NCBI RefSeq assembly: GCF_026241895.1
Contig: NZ_JAPJIV010000001.1
Span: forward strand, 434,001 to 498,000
Length of the DNA stretch: 64,000 nt
Source of the DNA: Pseudomonas sp. RIT-562
GTDB taxonomy: Bacteria > Pseudomonadota > Gammaproteobacteria > Pseudomonadales > Pseudomonadaceae
Direction of reading: 5' to 3'
Shown here one piece after another: positions 40,596 to 49,661 of the stretch. The stretch's first letter is position 1. Each line of letters opens with the position of its first letter. The translations under genes were made by a program, and so were the position numbers. Under the pieces are notes generated by a model that was given only the letters and a program-made list of their open reading frames with translations, was not told the origin of the DNA and searched no databases.

Positions 40596-41525
40596 ATGAC
40601 CCTCACAGAATTACGCTACATCGTCACCCTCGCCCAAGAGCAGCACTTCGGCCATGCCGCCGAGCGTTGCCACGTCAGTCAACCGACCCTGTCGGTGGGC
40701 GTGAAAAAGCTTGAAGACGAACTCGGTGTGCTGATTTTCGAGCGCAGCAAAAGCGCCGTGCGCCTGACGCCGGTTGGCGAAGGCATCGTTGCCCAGGCCC
40801 AGAAAGTCCTGGAACAGGCCCAAGGCATCCGTGAGCTGGCCCAGGCCGGCAAGAACCAGCTGACTGCCCCGTTGAAGGTCGGCGCCATCTACACCGTCGG
40901 CCCGTACCTGTTCCCGCACCTGATTCCACAACTGCACCGGGTCGCCCCGCAGATGCCGTTGTATATCGAAGAAAACTTCACCCATATCCTGCGGGACAAG
41001 CTGCGCAACGGCGAGCTGGACGCGATCATCATCGCCCTGCCGTTCAACGAAGCCGATGTGCTGACCCTGCAACTCTACGACGAGCCGTTCTACGTCCTGA
41101 TGCCGGCGCAGCATTCGTGGACGCAAAAAGAATCCATCGACGCTGCCTTGCTCAACGACAAGAGCCTGCTGTTGCTTGGCGAAGGTCACTGCTTCCGCGA
41201 TCAGGTGCTGGAAGCCTGCCCGACCCTGGCCAACGGCAAGGACGGCGCCAAGCACACCACCGTGGAGTCCAGCTCCCTGGAAACCATCCGCCATATGGTC
41301 GCCTCCGGCCTGGGCATTTCGATCCTGCCGCTCTCGGCCGTGGACAGCCATCACTACGCTCCCGGGGTGCTGGAAGTGCGGCCACTGACGCCTCCGGTGC
41401 CTTTCCGCACCGTGGCTATCGCCTGGCGCGCCAGCTTTCCGCGCCCGAAAGCGATTGAAATCCTCGCCGATTCGATTCGCCTGTGCTCGGTAGCCAAGCC
41501 GCCAGCGCCGGTCGTTGCCGGCTGA
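40596..41525 (+). CDS. oxyR: LysR-family peroxide sensor OxyR
   Basis: 309 residues. N-terminal LysR winged helix (HVSQPTLSVGVKKLEDELGV) and a substrate-binding-type domain with the redox pair C199 and C208 in GEGHCFRDQVLEACP, the exact OxyR spacing. Disulphide formation under hydrogen peroxide activates catalase and peroxidase genes. Upstream of recG, with 8 bases between them: a conserved oxyR-recG operon. Confidence 0.97.
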   Translation: MTLTELRYIVTLAQEQHFGHAAERCHVSQPTLSVGVKKLEDELGVLIFERSKSAVRLTPVGEGIVAQAQKVLEQAQGIRELAQAGKNQLTAPLKVGAIYTVGPYLFPHLIPQLHRVAPQMPLYIEENFTHILRDKLRNGELDAIIIALPFNEADVLTLQLYDEPFYVLMPAQHSWTQKESIDAALLNDKSLLLLGEGHCFRDQVLEACPTLANGKDGAKHTTVESSSLETIRHMVASGLGISILPLSAVDSHHYAPGVLEVRPLTPPVPFRTVAIAWRASFPRPKAIEILADSIRLCSVAKPPAPVVAG

Positions 41526-41533
41526 GCGCTGCC

Positions 41534-43609
41534 ATGACCGAGTTGTCGCAAGTGTCAGTGACGGCACTCAAGGGTGTAGGCGAAGCCATGGCCGAGAAAC
41601 TGGCCAAGGTCGGCCTGGAGAATCTCCAGGACGTGCTATTTCACCTGCCCCTGCGCTATCAGGACCGCACTCGTGTGGTCCCGATCGGCCACTTGCGACC
41701 GGGCCAGGACGCCGTGATCGAAGGCACCGTCAGCGGCGCCGATGTGGTGATGGGCCGCCGCCGCAGTCTGGTCGTGCGCCTGCAGGACGGTACCGGCGGC
41801 CTTAGCCTGCGCTTCTACCATTTCAGCAACGCCCAGAAAGAAGGCCTCAAGCGTGGCACGCGGATCCGCTGCTATGGCGAAGCGCGGCCCGGTGCCTCGG
41901 GACTGGAGATCTACCACCCGGAATATCGCGCCATCACCGGTGACGAACCGCCGCCGGTCGATGAAACCCTGACCCCGGTCTACCCGCTCACCGAAGGCCT
42001 GACCCAGCAGCGTTTACGCCAGCTGTGCATGCAGACCTTGACACTGCTCGGGCCCAGCAGCCTGCCCGACTGGCTGCCGACCGAACTGGCCCGGGACTAT
42101 CAGCTCGCCCCGCTGGCCGACGCGATCCGCTACCTGCATCACCCCCCCGCCGATGCCGATGTCGACGAACTGGCCCTCGGTCATCATTGGGCTCAGCACC
42201 GACTGGCCTTCGAAGAACTGCTGACCCATCAACTGTCCCAGCAGCGCCTGCGCGAAAGCATGCGCTCGCTGCGCGCACCGGCGATGCCCAAGGCGACGAA
42301 ACTGCCGGCCAAATACCTGGCCAATCTCGGCTTCGCACCCACCGGTGCCCAGCAGCGGGTCGGTAATGAAATCGCCTACGACCTCAGCCAACATGAGCCC
42401 ATGCTGCGCCTGATCCAGGGTGACGTGGGCGCAGGTAAAACCGTAGTCGCCGCGCTGGCCGCCTTGCAGGCACTGGAAGCCGGCTATCAGGTCGCGCTGA
42501 TGGCGCCCACCGAGATCCTTGCCGAGCAACACTTCATCACCTTCAAGCGCTGGCTCGAACCGCTCGGCATCGAGGTCGCGTGGCTGGCCGGCAAGCTCAA
42601 GGGCAAGAACCGCGTCGCCGCGCTGGAACAGATCGGCAGCGGCACACCGATGGTGGTGGGCACGCACGCGCTGTTCCAGGATGAAGTGCAGTTCAAGAAC
42701 CTGGCACTGGTGATCATCGACGAACAGCATCGATTCGGCGTGCAACAACGCCTGGCGCTGCGGCAAAAAGGCGTCGGTGGGCGCATGTGTCCGCACCAGC
42801 TGATCATGACTGCCACCCCCATCCCGCGGACGCTGGCCATGAGCGCTTACGCCGACCTCGACACTTCGATCCTCGACGAACTGCCGCCCGGGCGAACTCC
42901 GGTAAACACCGTGTTGATCACTGACACCCGGCGCGTTGAAGTCATCGAGCGAGTGCGCGGCGCGTGTGCAGAAGGTCGCCAGGCCTATTGGGTCTGCACC
43001 TTGATTGAAGAATCCGAAGAGCTGACCTGCCAGGCCGCCGAAACCACCTACGAAGACCTCACCGCCGCCCTGGGCGAGCTCAAGGTCGGGCTGATACACG
43101 GCCGCATGAAGCCTGTGGAAAAAGCCGCAGTCATGGCCGAATTCAAGGCTGGCAACCTGCAGTTGCTGGTGGCGACCACGGTGATTGAAGTGGGCGTCGA
43201 CGTACCAAACGCCAGCCTGATGATCATCGAAAACCCCGAACGCCTGGGTCTCGCGCAACTGCATCAGCTGCGCGGTCGAGTCGGCCGAGGCAGCGCCGCC
43301 AGCCACTGCGTGCTGCTCTATCACCCGCCGTTGTCGCAGATCGGCCGCCAGCGCCTGGGCATCATGCGCGAAACCAACGACGGTTTTGTCATCGCCGAAA
43401 AAGACCTGGAGCTGCGTGGCCCCGGTGAAATGCTCGGCACCCGCCAGACCGGCCTGCTGCAATTCAAGGTCGCCGATCTGATGCGCGACGCCGACTTGCT
43501 CCCCGCCGTACGCGACGCGGCGCAGGCATTGCTTGAGCGTTGGCCGGATCACGTCAGCCCGTTGCTCGACCGATGGCTACGACATGGGCAGCAATACGGC
43601 CAAGTGTGA
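41534..43609 (+). CDS. recG: ATP-dependent DNA helicase RecG
   Basis: 691 residues. The N-terminal wedge/OB domain has KGVGEAMAEKLAKVGL and LPLRYQDR; Walker A is GDVGAGKT, the DExH box is IDEQHRFG, and the C-terminus has LRGRVGRGSAASHCVLLY. Remodels stalled forks and branch-migrates recombination intermediates. The ATG at 41534 is the family start; an upstream in-frame ATG lies within oxyR. Confidence 0.97.
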   Translation: MTELSQVSVTALKGVGEAMAEKLAKVGLENLQDVLFHLPLRYQDRTRVVPIGHLRPGQDAVIEGTVSGADVVMGRRRSLVVRLQDGTGGLSLRFYHFSNAQKEGLKRGTRIRCYGEARPGASGLEIYHPEYRAITGDEPPPVDETLTPVYPLTEGLTQQRLRQLCMQTLTLLGPSSLPDWLPTELARDYQLAPLADAIRYLHHPPADADVDELALGHHWAQHRLAFEELLTHQLSQQRLRESMRSLRAPAMPKATKLPAKYLANLGFAPTGAQQRVGNEIAYDLSQHEPMLRLIQGDVGAGKTVVAALAALQALEAGYQVALMAPTEILAEQHFITFKRWLEPLGIEVAWLAGKLKGKNRVAALEQIGSGTPMVVGTHALFQDEVQFKNLALVIIDEQHRFGVQQRLALRQKGVGGRMCPHQLIMTATPIPRTLAMSAYADLDTSILDELPPGRTPVNTVLITDTRRVEVIERVRGACAEGRQAYWVCTLIEESEELTCQAAETTYEDLTAALGELKVGLIHGRMKPVEKAAVMAEFKAGNLQLLVATTVIEVGVDVPNASLMIIENPERLGLAQLHQLRGRVGRGSAASHCVLLYHPPLSQIGRQRLGIMRETNDGFVIAEKDLELRGPGEMLGTRQTGLLQFKVADLMRDADLLPAVRDAAQALLERWPDHVSPLLDRWLRHGQQYGQV

Positions 43610-43687
43610 GCACCGTCGCAGTTTCCGGACCACCGTGTTAAACATGATGGTTATACTCTTGCAACTGTTTGAGAACGGATCCAAACC

Positions 43688-45088
43688 ATGACCGACGCTG
43701 CCCTCGCCCCCGAAACCCCGCATGCTCCGTCTGCAGTTCGGCTGCTGCTGGGCAAGTTGGACGTTGCTTTTGAAGAAGTCCTCGACCACCACGGCCTCAA
43801 TGCCGCACGCAAAGTGCAGGCCGTGCTGCTGGACGACGCCGTCGGCTCGCTTATGGTGCTGTTCCCGCAAAGTCAGCTGCTGGATCTCAATCGCCTCGCC
43901 GAGCTGACCGGCCGGCGCCTCACCGCCGTATCGCCTGAGCGCCTGGAGCGCCTGCTTGGCAAAAACCACCTGAGCCTGCTGCCGGGCCTGCCTGCGCTGA
44001 CCTCCGCGCCGTGCCTCTATGAAGACAGCCTGCTGCGCGAACCCAAGCTGTTGATCAATTCCGGTGAGCCAGGCGTGCTGCTGGAAATCGCCTGCGACGA
44101 TTTCAAGACCCTGCTGAGCAAGGCCAGTGCCGCCCGCTTCGGTGAAGCGCTGAGCAGCATCCGCCCGAACCTTGACCGCCCGGACGATGACCGCGAGGAA
44201 ATCACTCTGGCCGTGCAGGCCTTCACCGCTCGACGCATCCAGCAGCGACTGGAAGCGACCATCGAGATACCGCCGCTGGCCTCGACCGCGCAGAAAATCA
44301 TCAAGCTGCGGGTCGACCCCAACGCCACCATCGATGACATCACCAGCGTCGTAGAGACCGACCCGGCCCTGGCCGCGCAAGTTGTCAGCTGGGCCGCTTC
44401 GCCTTATTACGCCTCGCCGGGCAAGATCCGCTCAGTGGAAGACGCGATAGTGCGAGTGCTGGGTTTCGACCTGGTGATCAATCTGGCGCTGGGCCTGGCC
44501 CTGGGCAAAACCATGAACCTGCCCAAGGATCATCCACAGCACACCACGCCTTACTGGCACCAGTCGATCTACACAGCCGCCGTCATTGAAGGCCTGACCC
44601 GCGCCATGCCCCGCGCACAGCGCCCGGAAGCAGGCCTGACCTACCTCGCCGGCTTGCTGCACAACTTCGGCTACCTGCTGCTGGCCCACGTGTTCCCGCC
44701 GCACTTCTCGCTGATCTGCCGTCACCTGGAGGTCAACCCGCACCTGTGCCACAGCTACATCGAGCAACATTTGCTGGGCATCAGCCGCGAGCAAATTGGC
44801 GCATGGCTGATGCGCTACTGGGACATGCCCGACGAACTGGCCACCGCCTTGCGCTTCCAGCACGACCCAAGCTACGACGGCGCCTACGCCGAATACCCGA
44901 ACCTGGTCTGCCTGGCAGTGCGCCTGCTACGCACCCGCGGCATCGGCTCGGGCCCGGTCGAAGATATCCCCGACGCCCTGCTGGAACGCCTGGGCTTGAG
45001 TCGCGACAAGGCCAACGAAGTCACCAGCAAAGTGCTGGATGCGGAAGTGTTGCTGCGCGAGTTGGCTTCGCAATTCGGCCAGCCTTGA
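43688..45088 (+). CDS. YbaK-like and HDOD two-domain protein
   Basis: 466 residues. Residues about 10-155 resemble the YbaK/EbsC aminoacyl-tRNA deacylase fold. About 195-400 is an HDOD domain (VETDPALAAQVVSWAASPYY, AIVRVLGFDLVINLALG, GLLHNFGYLLL). HDOD proteins are signalling relatives of HD phosphohydrolases. The fusion is widespread in Pseudomonas. The tRNA-editing activity is not certain from sequence. A TATACT element lies upstream at about 43655. A decayed partial copy of the 3' end lies at 46160. Confidence 0.87.
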   Translation: MTDAALAPETPHAPSAVRLLLGKLDVAFEEVLDHHGLNAARKVQAVLLDDAVGSLMVLFPQSQLLDLNRLAELTGRRLTAVSPERLERLLGKNHLSLLPGLPALTSAPCLYEDSLLREPKLLINSGEPGVLLEIACDDFKTLLSKASAARFGEALSSIRPNLDRPDDDREEITLAVQAFTARRIQQRLEATIEIPPLASTAQKIIKLRVDPNATIDDITSVVETDPALAAQVVSWAASPYYASPGKIRSVEDAIVRVLGFDLVINLALGLALGKTMNLPKDHPQHTTPYWHQSIYTAAVIEGLTRAMPRAQRPEAGLTYLAGLLHNFGYLLLAHVFPPHFSLICRHLEVNPHLCHSYIEQHLLGISREQIGAWLMRYWDMPDELATALRFQHDPSYDGAYAEYPNLVCLAVRLLRTRGIGSGPVEDIPDALLERLGLSRDKANEVTSKVLDAEVLLRELASQFGQP

Positions 45089-45239
45089 AAGCGATCGTGA
45101 GCAGGCTTTGCACCCACTGGGGTTGATCTCAATCCTGTGGAAACACCCACAAGGGTGATCCACAAACCTGTGGGCGCAAGGCTTGCCCGTGATGGCCACG
45201 ACTCGGTCTGGGCTTGCCTCAGCTTTCCCTGGCTGTGTC

Positions 45240-45629
45240 TCAGGCCTTAGCTTTGGTATTGGCTTTGCGCGGCTTCAAGTACTTGGTCAGCCCCTGGAAC
45301 CAAATCACCAGCGCCGGGTTGCCCTTGATCTGGATCGACTTGTCCTGAATTCCCGTCATGAACGCCAGCTGCTTGTTCTTCGCCTGCATCGTGGCGAAGC
45401 CATAGGCGGCGTCTTTGAACGCAATCGCAAACGCCGGTTCGGGGTACACGCCGGACTTACTGGTAATGCGCTGATCCTTCACCCGGAAGTGCCGCGCCAC
45501 TTTGCCGTCCAGGGTCTGTAGCTGAAAGACCAGATCCTTGTCACCCAACTGTTGTTGGAACGCGGGATTATTCCTACTGGCCTTGGCCATCAACAAACCC
45601 AGCATCCACAGAAGAAAACGAAATTTCAT
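45240..45629 (-). CDS. Small conserved protein, possibly SCP2-like
   Basis: 129 residues from the ATG at 45629 (GAGG 8 bases upstream; a GTG at 45635 is the alternative). A hydrophobic N-terminus, then FQLQTLDGKVARHFRVKDQR and PEPAFAIAFKDAAYGFATM, a pattern reminiscent of SCP2-type lipid-binding folds, and a Lys-rich tail. No firm function. A decayed copy of the 3' part lies at 47700-47830. Confidence 0.65.
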   Translation of the reverse strand: MKFRFLLWMLGLLMAKASRNNPAFQQQLGDKDLVFQLQTLDGKVARHFRVKDQRITSKSGVYPEPAFAIAFKDAAYGFATMQAKNKQLAFMTGIQDKSIQIKGNPALVIWFQGLTKYLKPRKANTKAKA

Positions 45630-45635
45630 GCGCAC

Positions 45636-46159
45636 AGCCTCAATAGAAATATGAACGGCCGGCGCAGTGTAGCGGCCCCGTATAAGAACGCCACCATCAC
45701 GTAGCGTTAGCGGAAGATGCCCATGTTTTTGACGCCAATGACTACCAAGTCAGACATCCCTGTAGGAGCTGCCGAAGGCTGCGATCTTTTGATCTAATCC
45801 CCCGCAACTCTATCGGAAACTACTTGCAATATGCAGCGGCGCCTATGAATTACCCGCCTATTGCACCCACCGATAACCTCTGGCGGTCACCTAAAAACCG
45901 GTGACACGGAAGCGCCAGTCCGACTCAGGCTCAATCTTTAAGGCTATTCAGCGAGTGTCTTTTATGCTCGCGATACGCTATGACGGCTATGCATGGGGGA
46001 TCCTAGTATCTGCCGGTGCCCGAGTTCGGTCTTGCCACCTATACACAGCTGCCACCTCATTCGAAGCAAGCGAAGGGTGCCAGCAGCTAATCTCGAGAAC
46101 CGCTAATGATCAAACCAACACCCAATCCTCGCGAATCCACAATACGCAACGGCCAACTA
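45636..46159. other. Non-coding accessory sequence with one REP singlet
   Basis: No convincing gene. 45761-45796 carries a single class C REP end (TGTAGGAGCTGCCGAAGGCT) with no partner. The rest lacks a good ribosome site or coding pattern; open stretches here are short and unsupported. Confidence 0.6.
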
Positions 46160-46252
46160 TTGACCTGCTCGAACGCCTGGGCCTGACCGGGCCGAGGCCG
46201 AAGACGTCGCCAGCAAAGTCCTTTAGACCAAAGTGTTGCTGCGCGAGATGAA
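46160..46252 (+). pseudogene. Remnant of the HDOD gene 3' end
   Basis: Bases 46165-46250 align with 44988-45066 of the HDOD gene: CTGCTCGAACGCCTGGGCCT against CTGCTGGAACGCCTGGGCTT, then GCCAGCAAAGTCCTT and AAAGTGTTGCTGCGCGAG. Reading it needs a frameshift near 46185 and gives an in-frame stop (TAG at 46223), so it is dead. Orientation is the same as the parent gene. Confidence 0.85.
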
Positions 46253-46304
46253 GACAGATCGGTGTGTCTGATCTGCCTCACACCCAAAGCTTGCTACCTG
46301 TAGG

Positions 46305-47561
46305 TTAACCTAGATAACGCACCGCAAAGTTGGTAGCGACACTTCCAATAACGACGATTTTGTTATCCGCCGTTAGCGAGCTGTTAAAGTATTTCGATGT
46401 TGCTAAATCGCGGAACACGACCCAGCCCTTGCCTCCAAACCTCTCATCCAGAGAACCATCGAAGTTGAACCGCGCAATCATTAGGTAAAAATCCTCACTT
46501 AGGCCTGTGACGATGATACTTTGCTGCTGCAAGGCAGACTCATTGAAGCGCAGATTCCGCAGGAAAGCGCCATACAAGGGTTTACCGTTATTGAATATCA
46601 GGTTGAAGCCACCGTTAGCGTTCAGCGCAGTCAACACTCCTTCAAAAAAGCCATCCTTAAATGACTCTCCAGATGCCACTATCATTCCATCGACTTCCCT
46701 TACGGCCAGAGAGGTCAGCAAGGACTTTCGCCCCCCCTCACTGGGAACAATCACTGTTCCGCTATCACCGAACGAAGTATCGACCCTTCCACCTTGGTCA
46801 TAGCGAATAACAAAGGCAGTTCCATAGGTGTCGCCACTGCCATTGGCTAGGAATGAACCACCGAACAATACGCCATCACGATGGGCTGCCAAACACCCAC
46901 TGCGTATGTGATTACCATTTGGCTGCTCGATCGCTACATAACCACCATTGAAGCTTGGGTCTAGCAAACCAGCTTCATCTAGGCAAAAAATCACTGCAGT
47001 ACTGCCCGCATCTGAAAGAATGCTGCAACTCACATAAATTTTTTCGTTTTCCTCAGAAATAGCTAGCCAAGCACCACCAAAAAAAACAACATTCTCAGCC
47101 AAACCTTCATCACGACCACTTAAAAATGTAGCGTTTTTCCCAGCACCGGTAACTCCAGAGGCTTTAAGTGTAACTTTCCCTCCCTCTCCGAACGTACTAT
47201 CAAGCTGACCGTCCTCAAGGAGCCGAACAACATACAAATTATCGGGACTCGCACCAACATGGGGACCAAGTGTTAAAAACCGACCATTTTTCAGCATTTT
47301 CATTTGCGAAGGAAAAAACGGACTTTGACCGACAGGCAGTTTAACTACACCGTTTTCTCCGAATGACTCATCAAGCACTCCAGCTTCATTCAATCGTGTG
47401 AAGTTGATCGGATCGTAGGCAGCCACTTTAGAAGCTATAAGCAACTTTTTGTTCGGCTGACTAGTACAAAGTTTTACCCCTCCCGATAGCTCTACCACGC
47501 CAGCCGAACCAAATGTAGGATCGAGATTACCCGGCGCTTTTACTTCTGATACCTGATTCAT
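46305..47561 (-). CDS. Delta-60 repeat beta-propeller-like protein
   Basis: 418 residues built from about seven repeats of 50-80 residues, each opening with an LDxxFG-type motif: LDPTFGSAG (about 13), LDESFGENG (63), LDSTFGEGG (120), LDPSFNGG (200), VDTSFGDSG (261), a degenerate copy near 316, and LDERFGGKG (373). This is the delta-60 pattern seen in large surface or sensor proteins. No signal peptide and no membrane segment, so it appears cytoplasmic or exported by another route. AGGGAG precedes the ATG. Visibly AT-richer than its neighbours, suggesting transfer. Role unknown. Confidence 0.82.
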   Translation of the reverse strand: MNQVSEVKAPGNLDPTFGSAGVVELSGGVKLCTSQPNKKLLIASKVAAYDPINFTRLNEAGVLDESFGENGVVKLPVGQSPFFPSQMKMLKNGRFLTLGPHVGASPDNLYVVRLLEDGQLDSTFGEGGKVTLKASGVTGAGKNATFLSGRDEGLAENVVFFGGAWLAISEENEKIYVSCSILSDAGSTAVIFCLDEAGLLDPSFNGGYVAIEQPNGNHIRSGCLAAHRDGVLFGGSFLANGSGDTYGTAFVIRYDQGGRVDTSFGDSGTVIVPSEGGRKSLLTSLAVREVDGMIVASGESFKDGFFEGVLTALNANGGFNLIFNNGKPLYGAFLRNLRFNESALQQQSIIVTGLSEDFYLMIARFNFDGSLDERFGGKGWVVFRDLATSKYFNSSLTADNKIVVIGSVATNFAVRYLG

Positions 47562-47699
47562 ATTCGTGCTCCCTCGTTGATCGAAATAGTCGAACTCAGT
47601 GGATCACGATACGTTCCAACCCGTAACTGTCATAAATGACAGTTGTTTTATCAATTCAAGACTAAGCGCTAGCATTTATTCCATTTTGAAATGGGACGA

Positions 47700-47830
47700 G
47701 ATTTTTCATCTACGGGCTTTGGCAGGTTTTTTCTTGCCATCGCATTTCTTGTCAACCCACGGAACCAGATCAGCAGGTCCCGGGTGGAATCGACATGTCC
47801 TGAATCCCATTCCTGAACGCCACCCGCCAT
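47700..47830 (-). pseudogene. Remnant of the small SCP2-like gene
   Basis: Matches 45240-45629 on the same strand: ATCGACATGTCCTGAATCCC against ATCGACTTGTCCTGAATTCC, then GAACGCCA, and further left the segment encoding LIWFRGLT against VIWFQGLT. Indels break the frame between the two blocks, and the N-terminal half is missing. Confidence 0.82.
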
Positions 47831-48103
47831 ATCAGCGCGCAATTGCCGCGCCATGTCTTGTGCACCAATAAGAAAGCGCTATCACCAGGTGCGCATTTTG
47901 CATTTGATACATAGTCCAAAGTGGGACTTTCAGTATCTCGGAAATTTCACACAGGCCTTTAAGACCCCTCCTACATTCATCCTTCAGATGCCTTGTTAGC
48001 GTGCAAGGCGCTTTGTCGACCACTTCCAACTGAGCGTGGCTCAAGCGTCGCGATGTTTTCTCCCGAGCTTAAGGACGAGCTAAACAAATAAAAGGATAAC
48101 CGC
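47831..48103. other. Sequence between the remnant and the zinc-ribbon gene
   Basis: No supported gene. It lies directly upstream of the double zinc-ribbon gene and should carry its promoter; AAAGGATAACCGC before 48104 includes the AAGGA ribosome site. Confidence 0.5.
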
Positions 48104-49069
48104 ATGTTCGCTCCGGCCAACGCTGCCGATTTGACAACCCCACCTGACTACCACAGATGCCTGCCCATCGACCTGCGCAGTCAAGCGGATGCGTTTATCC
48201 GTTATCTGCACGAGCTACCCAACAAATCACCGGTCGAGTGCCCGCAGTGTGGCCATCCATACTTCAGAGTGGACACCATGCCAAACCTGCGCCTCCCTTT
48301 TTACCGCTGTGCAGCTTGCAATAAAGGCTTTAACTGTCTGTCGAAAACTCCATTTGCGCGGTACGGGCTTATGCACCTCTGGCCCGTCTACGGAAAGTAC
48401 CTCTTGGCGGGCTGGCCTATGCCAAGTATCGCCACAGCGCTGGGAATTTCCCCCAGCACAACATGGCGCTGGATTAAGCCCTGCCGTGCGGTAATGGCCA
48501 AAGAGTTTCCAGCGTTGTACCGCTGGTGGTCTGCACGACAAGATCGAACCGATCTGGAACCGCCGCCGCATATCGCGGCGCAGGCCCAGGCGTTTCTTAG
48601 CGGGTTAGAGCATCTACTCACGACTCAACAGGCTGTTTGCTCAAGGTGTGGCTCAACGGATATGAAGCGTGTCGACGAGCGGCGCCCTGATTTCCGCTGC
48701 TCTGGCTGTTCAAGCACGTTGAGCTTACTGCGTGGCACCGTGCTATCCCGATTGGGTTATCCGGAACACTGGCTGGGTTTTGCTCAAGGATTAATCAATG
48801 GTGAAAGCCTGGTCGATTTGCAACGCCGTACAGGGCTTTGCGGAGTTGCCTGCAAGCGTTGGCGAGTACGTTTTACACAGATGCTAGAACAGCAGGGGCA
48901 CACCGAGTTGATCCGGTGGATTACCTGGTTGCGCAGTCGCCGGGTGAAAGAGGTAAGTGATTTTGTGCGTGAAGGCGGGAAATTGGAGGCTGTAACGGGT
49001 TCTCGCTATTCCGCTAATTCAAATCGGCGGTTTTCGGTTCCGGGTAATCGCGTGCGCAAGACGCACTAA
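48104..49069 (+). CDS. Double zinc-ribbon/HTH protein, transposase-recognition-like
   Basis: 321 residues built from two similar halves. Half 1: C46/C49 and C69/C72 zinc ribbon, KTPFARYG, then a helix-turn-helix region GISPSTTWRW (114-123). Half 2: C179/C182 and C199/C202, RGTVLSRLG, then LQRRTGLCGVACKRWRVRF (239-257). Such ribbon-plus-HTH modules are the DNA-recognition heads of IS1/IS1595-type transposases, but no DDE catalytic domain follows. It may be a DUF746 member. Could be a domesticated DNA-binding protein. Function unknown. Confidence 0.7.
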   Translation: MFAPANAADLTTPPDYHRCLPIDLRSQADAFIRYLHELPNKSPVECPQCGHPYFRVDTMPNLRLPFYRCAACNKGFNCLSKTPFARYGLMHLWPVYGKYLLAGWPMPSIATALGISPSTTWRWIKPCRAVMAKEFPALYRWWSARQDRTDLEPPPHIAAQAQAFLSGLEHLLTTQQAVCSRCGSTDMKRVDERRPDFRCSGCSSTLSLLRGTVLSRLGYPEHWLGFAQGLINGESLVDLQRRTGLCGVACKRWRVRFTQMLEQQGHTELIRWITWLRSRRVKEVSDFVREGGKLEAVTGSRYSANSNRRFSVPGNRVRKTH

Positions 49070-49120
49070 AGACATTTCAAGCAGGACGTTCCTACAACGC
49101 ATGCGCGACAGGAAGAACGC

Positions 49121-49160
49121 GAATGGGCACCCAACCAGGTTGGCGTGCCCATTCTTTTTT
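49121..49160 (+). terminator. Terminator after the zinc-ribbon gene
   Basis: Stem GAATGGGCAC / GTGCCCATTC with an inner CCAACC/GGTTGG pair and six Ts on the plus strand. The T run points to the plus-strand gene, not HU. Confidence 0.88.
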
Positions 49161-49193
49161 CCGCTCCCCCGCCATGCGGGATCAGGACGCGGA

Positions 49194-49469
49194 TTACGGA
49201 TTAACACTGTCCTTCAACGACTTGCCCGGCTTGAACGCGACAGTATTACTGGCCTTGATTTTGACTGGCTCACCGGTCTGCGGGTTTTTGCCGGTGCGGG
49301 CGCCGCGGTGGCGTTGCAGGAAGGTGCCGAAGCCTACCAGCGTGACGCTGTCCTTGCGGTGCAGGGCGCCGGTGATTTCTTCGAGAACGGCGTTGAGGAC
49401 GCGGTTGGCCTGCTCTTTGGTGAGATCTGCTTTTTCAGCGATTGCTGCGGCGAGGTCTGGTTTACGCAT
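49194..49469 (-). CDS. hupA: HU-family DNA-binding protein
   Basis: 91 residues, typical bacterial histone-like HU: MRKPDLAAAIAEKADLTKEQ and the DNA-binding arm with GRKP-like RGARTGKNPQTGEPVKIKA. Whether it should be called hupA or another HU paralogue is uncertain. Nucleoid compaction and DNA bending. Confidence 0.9.
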   Translation of the reverse strand: MRKPDLAAAIAEKADLTKEQANRVLNAVLEEITGALHRKDSVTLVGFGTFLQRHRGARTGKNPQTGEPVKIKASNTVAFKPGKSLKDSVNP

Positions 49470-49661
49470 TAGTGAAGCCCCTTTGACGGTTTTTTGTTGT
49501 TATGTCCGTGCTGTTCTCGTTGGAACAGCGCCAAAAGCGCCGCAGGTGCTCTACTCTGCGGCAGACGGAAGTGAGAATGGCACGCAGCGGGGAGCCGCGC
49601 CAGTCTCGGCGCGACGTTTGTGAGGGCAAAAGCGGGGTGATTCCGACAGAACGACCAGTAT

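Noticed and set aside
42014-43552. A 512-codon minus-strand frame opposite recG
   Set aside because: Shadow of the recG coding sequence; no recognisable domain.
45901-46251. A 116-codon plus-strand open frame in the accessory region
   Set aside because: It runs out of frame through the HDOD remnant, has no ribosome site and shows no coding pattern.
47832-48044. A 70-codon minus-strand open frame upstream of the zinc-ribbon gene
   Set aside because: No ribosome site or recognisable family; it lies next to decayed sequence and was treated as non-coding.
48104-49069. The zinc-ribbon gene considered as an intact insertion sequence
   Set aside because: No DDE or other catalytic domain, no terminal inverted repeats and no target duplication were seen around it.
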